From Candidatus Hydrogenedentota bacterium (GTDB taxonomy: Bacteria > Hydrogenedentota > Hydrogenedentia > Hydrogenedentales > CAITNO01), in contig JAAYBR010000091.1 in NCBI GenBank assembly GCA_012730045.1, positions 27,338 to 91,337 of the forward strand: a stretch of 64,000 nucleotides of DNA. The letters run 5' to 3'. A program made the translations under genes and the position numbers. This document shows positions 42,663-52,307 of the stretch, piece by piece. Numbering within the stretch: position 1 is the stretch's first letter; each line of letters opens with the position of its first letter. The notes below the pieces were generated by a model. That model made no database searches. It was not told where the DNA came from and worked only from the letters and a program-made list of their open reading frames with translations.

Positions 42663-45612
42663 GATCGAAGTCGCGATGAAGTCCGGGCGTCCGGACCCCG
42701 CAGGGGTCGCCCTCTGCGCCCGCCTGCGGGAGGACCTCGGCGTCCATGTCCGCGAGGCCCGCCTGGTGGACGTCTACACCCTGCTCGGGGAGTTTTCCCC
42801 CGAAGAGCTGGAGCGCCTGCGCGCGGAGCTGTTCACGGACCCTGTCATCCAGGAGTCCGCGGTGAACCGCTCCGTGGTCACGGGCGCCGACTGCGTGGTC
42901 GAGGTGGGCTTCCTCCCCGGCGTCACGGACAACGTGGGCCGCAGCGCCCGCGAGGGCGCCCAGGACACGCTGGGCCGTCCCCTGCCGGAGGGCGACGCGG
43001 TCTTCAAGTCCACGCTCTACGCCCTGTGGGGCGTGGACCGCGCCGCGGCGGAGCGGATCGCGTCGGGCGCGCTGGCGAACGAGCTGATCGAGCAGGCCGT
43101 GGTGAGGACCGCCCCGGAGATGGCCGACCTGGACGGGAAGCCCCTGCTGGCCCTGCCCGTGGTCACCCAGCGCGGGGATGTGACGGTTCGCGAGATTCCG
43201 CTGGACCTGCCGGACGGGGAGCTGTCGGCGCTCAGCCGCGACATGATGCTCGCCCTCGATTTGACGGAGATGAAGGTGATCCAGGCGCACTACGCCTCGC
43301 CGGAGACCCGCGCCGCCCGCGCCGCCCTGGGGATGCCCGCCGCGCCGACGGACATCGAGCTGGAGTGCCTCGCCCAGACCTGGTCCGAGCACTGCAAGCA
43401 CAAGATTTTCTCCGCCGCCATCGAGTACACCGACGCCGACGGGAACACCCGCGAGATTGACGGCCTTTTCAAAACCTATGTCAAGGGCACGACCGACGCC
43501 GTCGCCAGGCGCGTGGACTGGCTGGTCTCCGTCTTCGAGGACAACGCGGGCATCATCCGCTTCGACGACCGGCACCACTTCGCGCTCAAGGCGGAGACCC
43601 ACAACAGCCCGTCGGCCCTGGACCCCTACGGCGGCGCCATGACCGGCATTGTGGGCGTCAACCGCGACGTGCTCGGGGCGGGGCTCGGCTGCCGCTGCGT
43701 CTTCAACACCGACGTGTTCTGTTTTGCGTCGCCCTTCCACGGCGGCGAGATTCCCAAGCGCCTCCTGCACCCGCGGCGCGTCCTGCGCGGCGTCCACAGC
43801 GGCGTGCGCGACGGCGGCAACCAGAGCGGCATCCCCGACATCAACGGCGCCATCGTCTTCCACGAGCGCTTTCTGGGCAAGCCGCTGGTCTTCTGCGGCA
43901 CCGGCGGCATCATCCCCGCCGAGGTGGCCGGCAGGCCCAGCCACGAGAAGGGCGCGCGGCCCGGCGACCTCATCGTCATGACCGGCGGCCGCATCGGCAA
44001 GGACGGCATCCACGGGGCGACCTTCTCCTCCGAGGAGCTGCACGAGGGCTCCCCCGCCACGGCGGTGCAGATCGGCGACCCGATCACGCAGAAGAAGATG
44101 GCCGACTTCCTCATGGAGGCGCGCGACGCGGGCCTTTTCTCCTGCATCACCGACGACGGCGCGGGCGGCCTTTCCTCCAGCGTGGGCGAGATGGCGCGCG
44201 CTTCGGGCGGGGCGGAGATCCACCTCGACCGCGCCCCGCTGAAGTACGCGGGGCTGGCGCCCTGGGAGATCTTCCTGAGCGAGGCGCAGGAGCGCATGAC
44301 GCTCTCCGTGCCGCCGGAAAGCATTGACGCCTTTCTGGACCTGGCCCGCCGCCGCGAGGTGGAGGCCACGGTGCTGGGCACCTTCACGGACTCCGGCCGC
44401 CTCGACTGCTGCTTCGGCGGCAAGCGCATCGGCTCCCTCGACATGGAGTTCCTCCACGGCGGCCTGCCGCGGATGCGGCTGGAGGCGCGCCTCGACCCGG
44501 CGCCGCCCGCCGCGGCCCCCGCGTTGCCCGCGGGCGAGGACTTCACCGAGGACCTGAAGCAGGTGCTCGGCGCGCTCAACGTGTGCAGTAAGGAGTCCTT
44601 CGTGCGCATGTACGACCACGAGGTGCTCGGGCAGAGCGTGCTCAAGCAGTTCCAAGGCGTGGCGCACGACGGCCCCGGCGACGCGGGGGTCATCCGCCCC
44701 GTGCCCGGCTCCAAACGCGGCATCGCGGTCGCCTGCGGCATCGCGCCGAAATACGCCGACCTCGACGCGCGCAGCATGATGGCCTGCGCCATTGACGAGG
44801 CCGTGCGCAACCTCGTGGCCGTGGGCGCGCCCATGGGCCGCATCGCCGGGCTGGACAACTTCTGCTGGCCCGACCCGGTGCAGAGCGACAAGACCCCGGA
44901 CGGCCGCCACAAGCTGGCGCAGCTCGTCGAGGCCTGCGAGACCCTCTACGACCTGTGCGTCGCCTACGACATCCCGCTCATCAGCGGGAAGGACAGCATG
45001 AAGAACGACTACAAGATCGGCGACACGAAGATCTCGATTCCGCCGACGGTGCTGTTCACGGCCGCCGCCGTGATGGACGACGCCACCCGCGTCGTCTCCA
45101 TGGACGCCAAGGGCGCCGGGGACTACGTCTACGTCCTCGGCGACACGCTGGACGAGCTGGGCGGCAGCGAGTGGTTCGCCGTGAGGGGCCTCGCGGGCGG
45201 CGCCGCGCCGCTGGTGAACCCCCTCTCCGCGCGGAAGCTGTACGAGCGCCTGCACCGCGCCATCGCGGGCGGGCTGGTGGCCTCCTGCCACGACTGCTCC
45301 GACGGCGGCCTCGCGGCGGCCCTCGCCGAGACTGCCTTTGCCGGCGGCCTGGGCATGGAAATTGACCTCTCCGGCATCGGGGCCTCCTGCGGCGCGGCCG
45401 CCCTCTTCTCCGAGAGCCAGAGCCGGTTCGTCGTCACCGTGCGCCGGGCCGACGCCGAGGCCTTCGAGGAGGCCCTGGCAGGCAGCCCGGTGCACCCCGT
45501 GGGATGCGTCACCGCCGAACCCGTCCTCTCCGTGCGCTGCGGCGACGGCGGCAGGGTGGAGGCGGACATCATGGAACTGAAACACGCCTGGAAATCGCCG
45601 CTCGCGTGGTGA
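42649..45612 (+). CDS. purL: Phosphoribosylformylglycinamidine synthase, PurL with fused N-terminal PurS-like part
   Basis: A 987-residue FGAM synthase without a glutaminase domain, intermediate between small PurL (about 740) and the large fused form (about 1300). The first 200 residues look like two PurS-like halves (RIEVAMKSGRPDPAG; VVEVGFLPGVTDNVG), then the ATP-grasp-like synthase core with WSEHCKHKIF (SEHCKHK 246-252), AETHNSPSALDPYGG and GGRIGKDGIHGATFSS, and a repeat half with GVAHDGPGDAGV and GKDSMKNDY. It needs PurQ, encoded next. ATG at 42649 overlaps purM. Confidence 0.95.
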   Translation: MPVNRIEVAMKSGRPDPAGVALCARLREDLGVHVREARLVDVYTLLGEFSPEELERLRAELFTDPVIQESAVNRSVVTGADCVVEVGFLPGVTDNVGRSAREGAQDTLGRPLPEGDAVFKSTLYALWGVDRAAAERIASGALANELIEQAVVRTAPEMADLDGKPLLALPVVTQRGDVTVREIPLDLPDGELSALSRDMMLALDLTEMKVIQAHYASPETRAARAALGMPAAPTDIELECLAQTWSEHCKHKIFSAAIEYTDADGNTREIDGLFKTYVKGTTDAVARRVDWLVSVFEDNAGIIRFDDRHHFALKAETHNSPSALDPYGGAMTGIVGVNRDVLGAGLGCRCVFNTDVFCFASPFHGGEIPKRLLHPRRVLRGVHSGVRDGGNQSGIPDINGAIVFHERFLGKPLVFCGTGGIIPAEVAGRPSHEKGARPGDLIVMTGGRIGKDGIHGATFSSEELHEGSPATAVQIGDPITQKKMADFLMEARDAGLFSCITDDGAGGLSSSVGEMARASGGAEIHLDRAPLKYAGLAPWEIFLSEAQERMTLSVPPESIDAFLDLARRREVEATVLGTFTDSGRLDCCFGGKRIGSLDMEFLHGGLPRMRLEARLDPAPPAAAPALPAGEDFTEDLKQVLGALNVCSKESFVRMYDHEVLGQSVLKQFQGVAHDGPGDAGVIRPVPGSKRGIAVACGIAPKYADLDARSMMACAIDEAVRNLVAVGAPMGRIAGLDNFCWPDPVQSDKTPDGRHKLAQLVEACETLYDLCVAYDIPLISGKDSMKNDYKIGDTKISIPPTVLFTAAAVMDDATRVVSMDAKGAGDYVYVLGDTLDELGGSEWFAVRGLAGGAAPLVNPLSARKLYERLHRAIAGGLVASCHDCSDGGLAAALAETAFAGGLGMEIDLSGIGASCGAAALFSESQSRFVVTVRRADAEAFEEALAGSPVHPVGCVTAEPVLSVRCGDGGRVEADIMELKHAWKSPLAW

Positions 45613-45655
45613 ACGCGGGCGGCGCGGGCGCGCCATTACCTTGAGGACAGGACAC

Positions 45656-46450
45656 ATGTCGGTCAACGCGATCGTGCTCACCGGATTCGGGATCAACTGC
45701 GACAACGAGACCCAGGGCGCCCTGGCGCGCGCGGGCGCGTCCGCGCGGCGGGTGCATCTCAACGATGTCATCGCCGACCCGGCCCTGCTGGGGGACTACC
45801 ACATCATGGCCATCCCCGGCGGCTTCTCCTTCGGCGACCATGTGGCGTCGGGGAAGATCCTGGCCAACCGCCTGCGCGGCAAGCTGGGCGGCCCCGTCCG
45901 GCAGTTCATCGCCGACGGCAAGCTGATCATCGGCATCTGCAACGGGTTCCAGGTCATGGTGAAGATGGGCCTGCTGCCGCTCTTCGACGGCGAATTCCGG
46001 CAGGAGGTGACGCTGGCGTGGAACGACACCTGCCGCTTCGAGAACCGCTGGATACGGCTCAAGGTGGACCCGGACACCCGCTGCGTCTGGCTGAAGGGCA
46101 TGGAATACCTGGACCTGCCCGTCCGGCACGGCGAGGGAAAGTTCATTCCGGCGGACGACGCCACCCTGGCCCGCCTGAAGGCCGGCGGCCAGGTGGGGCT
46201 CCGCTATGTGCGGCCCGACGGATCCCCGGCGGGCGGCGAGTTCCCCTTCAACCCCAACGGCGCGGCGGACGACATCGCCGGCATCTGCGACCCCTCCGGG
46301 CGCGTGTTCGGGCTCATGCCGCATCCGGAGGCGTTCCAGGACCGCACCAACCACCCCGAATGGACCCGGCGGGACGACCTGCCGGAGGAGGGGATGGGCA
46401 TGCGCGTGTTCCGCAACGCCGTGGCCCATGTGAAGAGTGAGCTGCTCTGA
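45656..46450 (+). CDS. purQ: Phosphoribosylformylglycinamidine synthase glutaminase subunit
   Basis: A 264-residue class I glutamine amidotransferase supplying ammonia to PurL. Nucleophile C95 in IGICNGFQV; the His-Glu pair in LMPHPEAF. Longer than typical PurQ (about 225). The ATG at 45656 has AGGACAGGA upstream; the ATG at 45641 is less likely. 43 bp after purL. Confidence 0.93.
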   Translation: MSVNAIVLTGFGINCDNETQGALARAGASARRVHLNDVIADPALLGDYHIMAIPGGFSFGDHVASGKILANRLRGKLGGPVRQFIADGKLIIGICNGFQVMVKMGLLPLFDGEFRQEVTLAWNDTCRFENRWIRLKVDPDTRCVWLKGMEYLDLPVRHGEGKFIPADDATLARLKAGGQVGLRYVRPDGSPAGGEFPFNPNGAADDIAGICDPSGRVFGLMPHPEAFQDRTNHPEWTRRDDLPEEGMGMRVFRNAVAHVKSELL

Positions 46451-46472
46451 GGGTTTCCCTCGGGAGGTGACC

Positions 46473-46868
46473 ATGCCCCGGTTGGACCATGTGGCCCTGC
46501 GCGTCGCCGACTTGGACGCGTCCATCGCCTTCTACACCGAGACGATCGGCCTCCCGTTCATGTTCCGCGAGCTGGACACGGACCACCACGAGGCCTTTGC
46601 CTATCTGGAGGCCGGGGGGGGAAACCTGGAGCTGCTCCAGCCCTTGGACGCGGAGAACCGGCCCGCGCCCTTCAGCACCCCCGCGCCGGAGCCCCCGTAC
46701 TGCCCCCACGTCGCCCTGGGTGTGGAGGATGTGGACGCGATGGCCGCGCGGCTGGGCGCGGCGGGGGTGCCGCTGCTGGCGGGGCCGCTCGAAATCCCCG
46801 GCAAGGTCCGCTGGGCCTATGTTGCGGACCCGGACAACAACGTGCTTGAATTCGTGCAATGGCTGTGA
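46473..46868 (+). CDS. Glyoxalase/VOC-family protein
   Basis: A 131-residue vicinal-oxygen-chelate protein, lactoylglutathione lyase or methylmalonyl-CoA epimerase-like. Two beta-alpha-beta-beta-beta units: RLDHVALRVADLDASIAFY and CPHVALGVEDVDAMAARL; metal ligands H5, E (NLELLQ), H73-like and E in NVLEFVQ. Substrate unknown. GGGAGGTG precedes the ATG at 46473, 22 bp after purQ; its stop overlaps the far upstream frame of the next gene. Confidence 0.85.
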   Translation: MPRLDHVALRVADLDASIAFYTETIGLPFMFRELDTDHHEAFAYLEAGGGNLELLQPLDAENRPAPFSTPAPEPPYCPHVALGVEDVDAMAARLGAAGVPLLAGPLEIPGKVRWAYVADPDNNVLEFVQWL

Positions 46869-46894
46869 CGCGCGGACGCGCGGGAGACCCCCTC

Positions 46895-48097
46895 ATGACC
46901 CTCACCGGCGCTGTTCTGTTCTGCATGGCCCTGGCGGCCGCCGACACCCCCGTCCACGAGGCGGGGTTCATTTTTCCCGTGAACGACCAGCACAACCACG
47001 GGTCCAGCATTGTGCAGGCGCCCAACGGCGACCTCCTTGCCTGCTGGTTCCACGGATCCGGCGAGCGCCAGTCCGACGACGTGATGGTGCAGGGGTCCCG
47101 GAGGCGCGCCGGGTCGGACACGTGGGAGGCCCCCTTCGTCATGGCCGACACGCCCGACCTGCCCGACTGCAACCCCGTGCTGTTCATGGACCCGAAGGGA
47201 AAGCTGTGGCTCTTCTGGGTGGCCATCCAGGACAACCAGTGGGGAGGCGCGCTGCTCAAGTGCCGCGTGTCCACCGACTACACCAACGACGGGCCGCCCG
47301 TCTGGCAGTGGCAGGACGTGATCCACACCCGCCCCCGCGAACTGGAGGAGCGTTTCCTCAAGGTGGTGGACACGGGGCTGGAGGTTCTGGGACCCATGCT
47401 GGACGCCGCCCCCGAGATCAAGGAGGAGGCAGCCAAGGCGCGGGAGCGCGCCCAGGACAAGCTGCACCAGCGCCTCGGCTGGATGACCCGCATCCACCCG
47501 CTCATGGTCTCCGAAAAGCGCATGCTCCTCGGCCTGTACTCCGACGTGTTCAACTGCTCGGTCGCCGCGTGGACCGAGGACGACGGGGCCACCTGGACCT
47601 GCGGCACCCCGATCCTCGACGAGAGCCTGCTCAAGATTTCCAACATCCAGCCCGCCTTTGCCCAGAAGAAGGACGGCACCGTGGTTTCGTTCATGCGGGA
47701 CAACGGCCTGCCCAAGCGCATCCGTCGCGCCGAGTCGAAGGACCTGGGCGACACCTGGTCCGCCGTGGAGTCCATGGACATTTGGAACCCCGGCTCCAGC
47801 GTGGACGTGGTGGTGCTGAAGAGCGGCGCGTGGCTGCTGGTGTGCAACGACACCACCGACGGCCGCCACAAGCTGACGGTGTACCGTTCCGGGGACGAGG
47901 GGGCAACCTGGCCCGTGAAGCGCGCGCTGGAGAGCGAGCCGGACAAGGAGGACGGGTCCTTTTCGTATCCGTCCATGATTCAGGCGGCGGACGGCACGGT
48001 CCATGTGACCTATTCCCACACGCGCAAGGACGTGAAGGGCAGCACGATCAAGCATGCGCGGTTCAACGAGGCGTGGGTGCTGGCGGGCGCTGAGTGA
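46895..48097 (+). CDS. Secreted sialidase/neuraminidase-like beta-propeller
   Basis: A 400-residue exported six-bladed propeller of the sialidase superfamily (exo-alpha-sialidase, BNR/Asp-box type). Short signal peptide (TGAVLFCMALAAAD), then Asp boxes WTEDDGATW (near 223-231) and SGDEGATW (near 342-349), plus STDYTNDG and SYPSMIQAADG. An Arg triad is not certain, so it could be a sialidase-like hydrolase of another sugar. Starts 26 bp after the VOC gene. Confidence 0.78.
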   Translation: MTLTGAVLFCMALAAADTPVHEAGFIFPVNDQHNHGSSIVQAPNGDLLACWFHGSGERQSDDVMVQGSRRRAGSDTWEAPFVMADTPDLPDCNPVLFMDPKGKLWLFWVAIQDNQWGGALLKCRVSTDYTNDGPPVWQWQDVIHTRPRELEERFLKVVDTGLEVLGPMLDAAPEIKEEAAKARERAQDKLHQRLGWMTRIHPLMVSEKRMLLGLYSDVFNCSVAAWTEDDGATWTCGTPILDESLLKISNIQPAFAQKKDGTVVSFMRDNGLPKRIRRAESKDLGDTWSAVESMDIWNPGSSVDVVVLKSGAWLLVCNDTTDGRHKLTVYRSGDEGATWPVKRALESEPDKEDGSFSYPSMIQAADGTVHVTYSHTRKDVKGSTIKHARFNEAWVLAGAE

Positions 48098-48140
48098 CCC
48101 GCCGGAGGCTGTCCGGGACATGGCGGGGTTTCGGGGAGGG

Positions 48141-48474
48141 AACCACCGATGAACAGTGATAAACACCGATAAATCCTCTGGGGGCCGGGGAGGATGGACG
48201 TGAACCGGAGCATGCACGGGAACGAAGCCGCCCCGGTGCCAAGAAAGTGCCAGCTTCGCGGGGTGGAGCAGTTTCACATCGGGATGGGTGTTTTGAAAAG
48301 GACGTCGAGCATGGGCACCGAGGTGGCACGGGCTTCCAGCCCGTGCCACCTCGCTGCGTGTTCCCGGCATCTTGTTCCAGGTACGGCGTTTCAGCCTCTA
48401 AATGCCGCGGCCGCTCCCGGAAAAGCCGTTTCTTTTCCTGCTTCATCAGTGTTCATCGGTGTTCATCGGTGGTT
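48141..48474. repeat. MITE-like element with terminal inverted repeats
   Basis: Ends are inverted copies: the left end begins AACCACCGATGAACA and the right end is its reverse complement, with further imperfect pairing over about 30 bp. Inside, 48320-48334 and 48338-48352 form a perfect 15-bp palindrome (stem with 3-nt loop). About 334 bp, no ORF. Bases 48098-48608 hold no other feature except this; nothing else is seen. Confidence 0.55.
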
Positions 48475-48608
48475 GCTCTGTTCGCTGGTTTCCCCGGCCC
48501 CCTTGGCTTGTGGGGGGCGATATTTTTGCTTGCGGAATCAGCGGGGCTTCCTGTAAACTGTTGACAGACGGGTTCCCACGGGGGAACAGACCATAGGAGC
48601 GGTGTGCC

Positions 48609-49073
48609 ATGACTACCCGGATTCTTCGCGCGGTCCTGACGGTTTCGGCGGTGTGTGTCCTGCTGTCGTTGTCCGGCTGCAAGAACGCCACCATCAAGAT
48701 GAAGCTGGTCAACGAGAGCGAGTTCGCCATCACGGACCTCCGGGTCTGGGAGGTGGACCGGGACGGCGAAACGCTGGACGCCGCCGAGGCGGACCTGAAC
48801 CGCATGCCCCTTGATGACAGCGGCACGACGCATCCGCTGGCGGCGATGGACGAAGTGGTGGTCCCCTGGCTCTTTCGGAAGTCCATGCACAGGGTCTCGG
48901 TGACGTTCTACTTCCCGTCTACGGACACGCGCCCGGAACCGGTCTTTCTGACCTGCGAGGCCCCTGTCCTGCTGGACCTGCGCGGAGAGCAGCGGAAGAG
49001 CACGGTGATCCTGACCACCTCCCTCACGCGGGAGAACGAGGGGGTGTTCACCTTCGAGGTCGAGGCCCCCTGA
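48609..49073 (+). CDS. Hypothetical lipoprotein
   Basis: A 154-residue protein with a lipoprotein signal (lipobox LSGC, near C23) and an otherwise beta-rich, Ig-like sequence (IKMKLVNESEFAITDLRVWEVD; VSVTFYFPSTDTRP). No enzyme motif. Ends at a bidirectional terminator facing the pan operon. Confidence 0.72.
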   Translation: MTTRILRAVLTVSAVCVLLSLSGCKNATIKMKLVNESEFAITDLRVWEVDRDGETLDAAEADLNRMPLDDSGTTHPLAAMDEVVVPWLFRKSMHRVSVTFYFPSTDTRPEPVFLTCEAPVLLDLRGEQRKSTVILTTSLTRENEGVFTFEVEAP

Positions 49074-49087
49074 TCCCATGAAAAAAT

Positions 49088-49129
49088 CCGCCCCGGCGCG
49101 CTGTCCTGCGCGCCGGGGCGGTTGCTTTT
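49088..49129. terminator. Bidirectional rho-independent terminator
   Basis: Perfect 14-bp GC stem (49088-49101 with 49108-49121), 6-nt loop, A-run on the left and T-run on the right, between the convergent lipoprotein and panD genes. Confidence 0.92.
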
Positions 49130-49138
49130 TCGGTCCGC

Positions 49139-49513
49139 CTACTCCGCCTTGACACCCCGTGTCACGGAGGTGATCCGGTTGGCCGCGTCCACCAGCACCA
49201 CCGTGGGCTGGTGTGTCTTCGCCTCCTCCGGCGTCATCTGCCCGTAGGTGAGCACGATGACCAGGTCGCCGGGCGCGCCGAGGCGGGCGGCGGCGCCGTT
49301 CAGGCAGACCACGCCGCTGCCGGGCGCCCCCTCGATGAGATACGTTTCAAAGCGCGCGCCCGTGTTGATGTTGAGCACATGCACCTGCTCGTAGGGCAGC
49401 ATGCCCGCCGCGTCCATCAGGGTGCGGTCAAGCGTCAGGCTTCCCGTGTAGTTCAGGTCGGCCTGGGTGATGGTGGCGCGGTGCACCTTGTTCTTGAACA
49501 TCGTCAGCAGCAT
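49139..49513 (-). CDS. panD: Aspartate 1-decarboxylase
   Basis: A 124-residue pyruvoyl enzyme making beta-alanine for pantothenate. Self-cleavage site YTGS, between G24 and S25, starts the alpha chain; also [16 protein letters not shown] and [17 protein letters not shown] before the ATG at 49513. Overlaps the panC stop by 10 bp; last gene of folK-panB-panC-panD. Confidence 0.95.
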   Translation of the reverse strand: MLLTMFKNKVHRATITQADLNYTGSLTLDRTLMDAAGMLPYEQVHVLNINTGARFETYLIEGAPGSGVVCLNGAAARLGAPGDLVIVLTYGQMTPEEAKTHQPTVVLVDAANRITSVTRGVKAE

Positions 49514-50370
49514 GGCGCGTCCTCCTTTGGGGCGTCCGGGGTGAACAGGATGTTGTCTATCAGCCGGGTGTCGCCCACCCATGCGGCCGCGGCGAGGAGC
49601 ACCGGGCGGTCCACCGCCGCCACCGGCCGCATCGTCTCCGCGTCCACCAGCTCCACATAGTCAATCCGCGTCTCCGCGAGGCCCGCGCCCACCCCGGCCA
49701 CCACCGCCGCCGCGTCGCGCAGCCCCCCGCGCATGCGCCGCTCCGCCTCGAAGAGGCTGCGCGAGATGCACAGCGCGCGGGCGCGCTCCTCCGGGCCGAG
49801 GTAGCGGTTGCGCGAGCTCATGGCGAGGCCGTCCGCCTCGCGGACGATGGGCATCTGCACGATCTCGACGCCCGTGTCGAGATCGCGCGCCATGCGCCGG
49901 ATGACGGCGCACTGCTGGGCGTCCTTCTGCCCGAAATAGGCGCGGTCCGGCTCCACGGCGTTGAAAAGTTTCGTGACGACCGTGGCCACCCCGCGGAAGA
50001 AGTGGGGGCGGCTTCCGCCGCAGAGCCCTTCGCTCACGCCGCCCACCTCCACATACGTGCTGTAAGACTCCGGGTACATGTCCCGCGCCGAGGGCAGGTA
50101 CAGCGCGTGGACACCGATCCCCTCCAGCATCGCGCGGTCCGCCTCGAAGGTGCGGGGGTACCTGTCAAAGTCCTCGTTCGGCGCGAACTGCGTTGGGTTG
50201 ACGAAGATGCTGGCCACGGCGGCGCCGCATTCCCGCACCGCGGCGCGCGCGAGGCTGGCGTGGCCCTCGTGCAGGGCGCCCATGGTGGGCGCGAAGCCGA
50301 TGGTGCGCCCCTCCGCGCGGCGCGCGCGCGACCAGGCCCGCATGGCGTCGGCTGTCTCCAGAAGGATCAT
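49504..50370 (-). CDS. panC: Pantoate-beta-alanine ligase
   Basis: A 288-residue pantothenate synthetase. Motifs [36 protein letters not shown] and AMSSRNRYL are conserved. Overlaps panB by ATGA and panD by 10 bp. Confidence 0.96.
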   Translation of the reverse strand: MILLETADAMRAWSRARRAEGRTIGFAPTMGALHEGHASLARAAVRECGAAVASIFVNPTQFAPNEDFDRYPRTFEADRAMLEGIGVHALYLPSARDMYPESYSTYVEVGGVSEGLCGGSRPHFFRGVATVVTKLFNAVEPDRAYFGQKDAQQCAVIRRMARDLDTGVEIVQMPIVREADGLAMSSRNRYLGPEERARALCISRSLFEAERRMRGGLRDAAAVVAGVGAGLAETRIDYVELVDAETMRPVAAVDRPVLLAAAAWVGDTRLIDNILFTPDAPKEDAPCC

Positions 50371-51164
50371 TCGTACTGGTGCTCCGGTCCGGGGTAGGCC
50401 CCCTCCCTCACCTCGCGGACATAGGCGGCGAAGGCGCCGGCCATCTCGCCGCGCACGTCATGGTAGGTCTTGGCGAAGCGGGCCTTGCCCCATCCGAGGA
50501 GGTCGTGCATGACGAGCACCTGCCCGTCGCAGGCCGGGCCCGCGCCGATGCCGATGGTCGGCACGCGCAGGGCGGCGGTGATCTCGGCGGCGAGAGGGGA
50601 GGGGATGCACTCCAGCACAACGGCGAAGCAGCCGGCCTCCTCCAGCGCGCGCGCCTGGGCGAGGATGCGGCGGCTGTCCTCCTCGGAGCGGCCCTGCACC
50701 TTGAACCCGCCGAAATGCAGCACGGACTGCGGCGTGAGGCCCACATGGCCCATCACGGGGATGCCCGCGCGGAGGATCGCCTGGATCACGCCGCCGAACT
50801 GGTCGGCGGGCCCCTCCAGCTTCACGGCGTGCGCCCCGGCCTGCCCCGTCAGGCGGCCCGCGTTGCGCACGGCGTCCGCCTCGCCCGTGTGGTACGAGAG
50901 GAAGGGGAGGTCCGCCACGACCAGCGCGCGGGACACGGCCCGGGCGACCATGGCGGTGTGGTGGTGCATGACGTCCATCGTCACCGGCAGGGTGCAGTCG
51001 AGCCCCATGACGGCCATGCCCACGGAGTCCCCCACCAGAATGGCGTCCACCCCGGCCTCGTCGGCCAACTGGGCGCCGGGGAAGTCATAGGCGGTGAGCA
51101 CGGCGATCTTCTCGCCGGCCTCCTTCTTTCGCCGGAAAGACACCGGCGTGATTCTGTCCCGCAT
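50367..51164 (-). CDS. panB: 3-methyl-2-oxobutanoate hydroxymethyltransferase
   Basis: A 265-residue ketopantoate hydroxymethyltransferase, first step of pantothenate synthesis. Conserved LTAYDFPGAQL, ILVGDSVGM, HTAMVARAV, GHVGLTPQSV and IGIGAGPACDGQVLVMHD. ATG at 51164; 63 bp after folK. Confidence 0.96.
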   Translation of the reverse strand: MRDRITPVSFRRKKEAGEKIAVLTAYDFPGAQLADEAGVDAILVGDSVGMAVMGLDCTLPVTMDVMHHHTAMVARAVSRALVVADLPFLSYHTGEADAVRNAGRLTGQAGAHAVKLEGPADQFGGVIQAILRAGIPVMGHVGLTPQSVLHFGGFKVQGRSEEDSRRILAQARALEEAGCFAVVLECIPSPLAAEITAALRVPTIGIGAGPACDGQVLVMHDLLGWGKARFAKTYHDVRGEMAGAFAAYVREVREGAYPGPEHQYE

Positions 51165-51227
51165 CGCGTGTCCTTGAACCCGTGACGAATCCGTCCCGGT
51201 CCCGTGTTGGGCTCCAAGCGGAGCGGT

Positions 51228-51746
51228 TCAAGCAGTCCCTGCCGGCGGCCCCACCGGCGCCGCCGACGCCCGTTCGGCGTCCGGCAGCAGCGCAAGCAGT
51301 TCCGCGACGGTCTTTCCAGACACCGGATCCGGCGCATCCGGGGCGATCTCCGCGAGCGGCGCCAGCACAAAGGCGCGCTCCCGGAAACGCGGATGGGGGA
51401 GGGTCAGCTCCGGCGTGTCCATCACCGTGTCCCCGAAGAGGACGATGTCCACGTCAATGACCCGCGGGCCCCATCGCGGCCCCGGCCGGCGTCCCAGCCC
51501 CGCCTCCAACGCCTTCACCGCGTTCAGGAGTTCAAGCGGCCCGAGGGCCGTCTCGATCTCCGCGGCGGCGTTGAGAAACCGCGGCTGGTCCGTCTCCCCC
51601 CACGGCGCGGTGTCATACAGGCGCGACACCGCCGTCACCGCCGTTTCCGGCAGCGCGGCCAGGGCGCGCACCGCACCCGCAAGGGAGGCCTTCCGGTCGC
51701 CCAGATTGGAGCCCAGACTCAAGAAGACGCGCGACGTCGTTCGCAT
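51228..51746 (-). CDS. folK: Hydroxymethyldihydropterin pyrophosphokinase
   Basis: A 172-residue HPPK, folate pathway. Motifs LSLGSNLGDR (near 8-17), YDTAPWG, FLNAAAEIETAL, GPRVIDVDIVLFGD and LPHPRFRERAFVL. Start at 51746 rather than 51788, because TATTAT (minus strand, 51777-51782) lies in between as a likely -10. Leads the folK-panBCD operon. GGAG precedes the ATG. Confidence 0.94.
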   Translation of the reverse strand: MRTTSRVFLSLGSNLGDRKASLAGAVRALAALPETAVTAVSRLYDTAPWGETDQPRFLNAAAEIETALGPLELLNAVKALEAGLGRRPGPRWGPRVIDVDIVLFGDTVMDTPELTLPHPRFRERAFVLAPLAEIAPDAPDPVSGKTVAELLALLPDAERASAAPVGPPAGTA

Positions 51747-51788
51747 GGCGGACTCCAAAACCTCGGCACAGGGGCCATAATACCACAC

Positions 51789-52307
51789 TTTTCGCGGAAA
51801 GGCACGGTCTTTGGAGCGGAAAATGGGGCGGCCGGGGGGCCCTGCTTCCTCCGACCGATCGGTCGGATCGGTCCGATCAGTCGGATTGGCCGGGCCTGTC
51901 TGACAGGTCCGACTTGTCTGACCTGTCAGACCAGTGCTTCTTCACCCCTGATCGCCGGATAAGACATCGCGAGAACCGAATCCGTGGCGGGAACGAGATT
52001 GCCACGCTTCGCTCGCAATGACCGGAAAACGCGCGTCATTGCGAGGCGGCCGCCCCGGGCCGCCGCGGCAATCTCTTGTCGGAAGACCTCAGGGTCTCCA
52101 CACCTCATGGATGAACACGCCCCTTCACACCGCCGACGCTTTCAGCGCGAATCCCCAAGGTGTGCGTTCCCTAGAACACGTCCACGACCATTTCTTATCC
52201 GGCGATTCGGGTTCACCCTGTCTGTTGCGGCCCCCGGGTTCTGTGGCATATCATGGTTGCCGCTTTACCCCCCCGCGCGCGGGGAACAGAAGGGAGTTTT
52301 CTTCGCC
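51789..52307. repeat. Repeat-filled intergenic region
   Basis: No supported gene. 51855-51935 is an array of GGTCGGATCGG/CTGTCTGACAG-type units with internal palindromes, like 35702-35745. 51950-52130 repeats modules found near 16.7-17.1 kb and 20.2 kb: CGCCGGATAAGACATCGCGA, GAACGAGATTGCC, CGTCATTGCGAGG and GGCAATCTCTTGTCGGAA. The promoter of the next gene lies at 52225-52254. Confidence 0.6.
52225..52254 (+). promoter_or_regulatory. Candidate promoter for the deoxyhypusine-synthase-like gene
   Basis: TTGCGG (52225-52230), 18-bp spacer, TATCAT (52249-52254), with about 46 nt leader to the ATG at 52308. Confidence 0.5.

Noticed and set aside
42604..45771. 1055-codon minus-strand frame opposite purL
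   Set aside because: Shadow ORF; purL is certain and this frame has no homologous motif.
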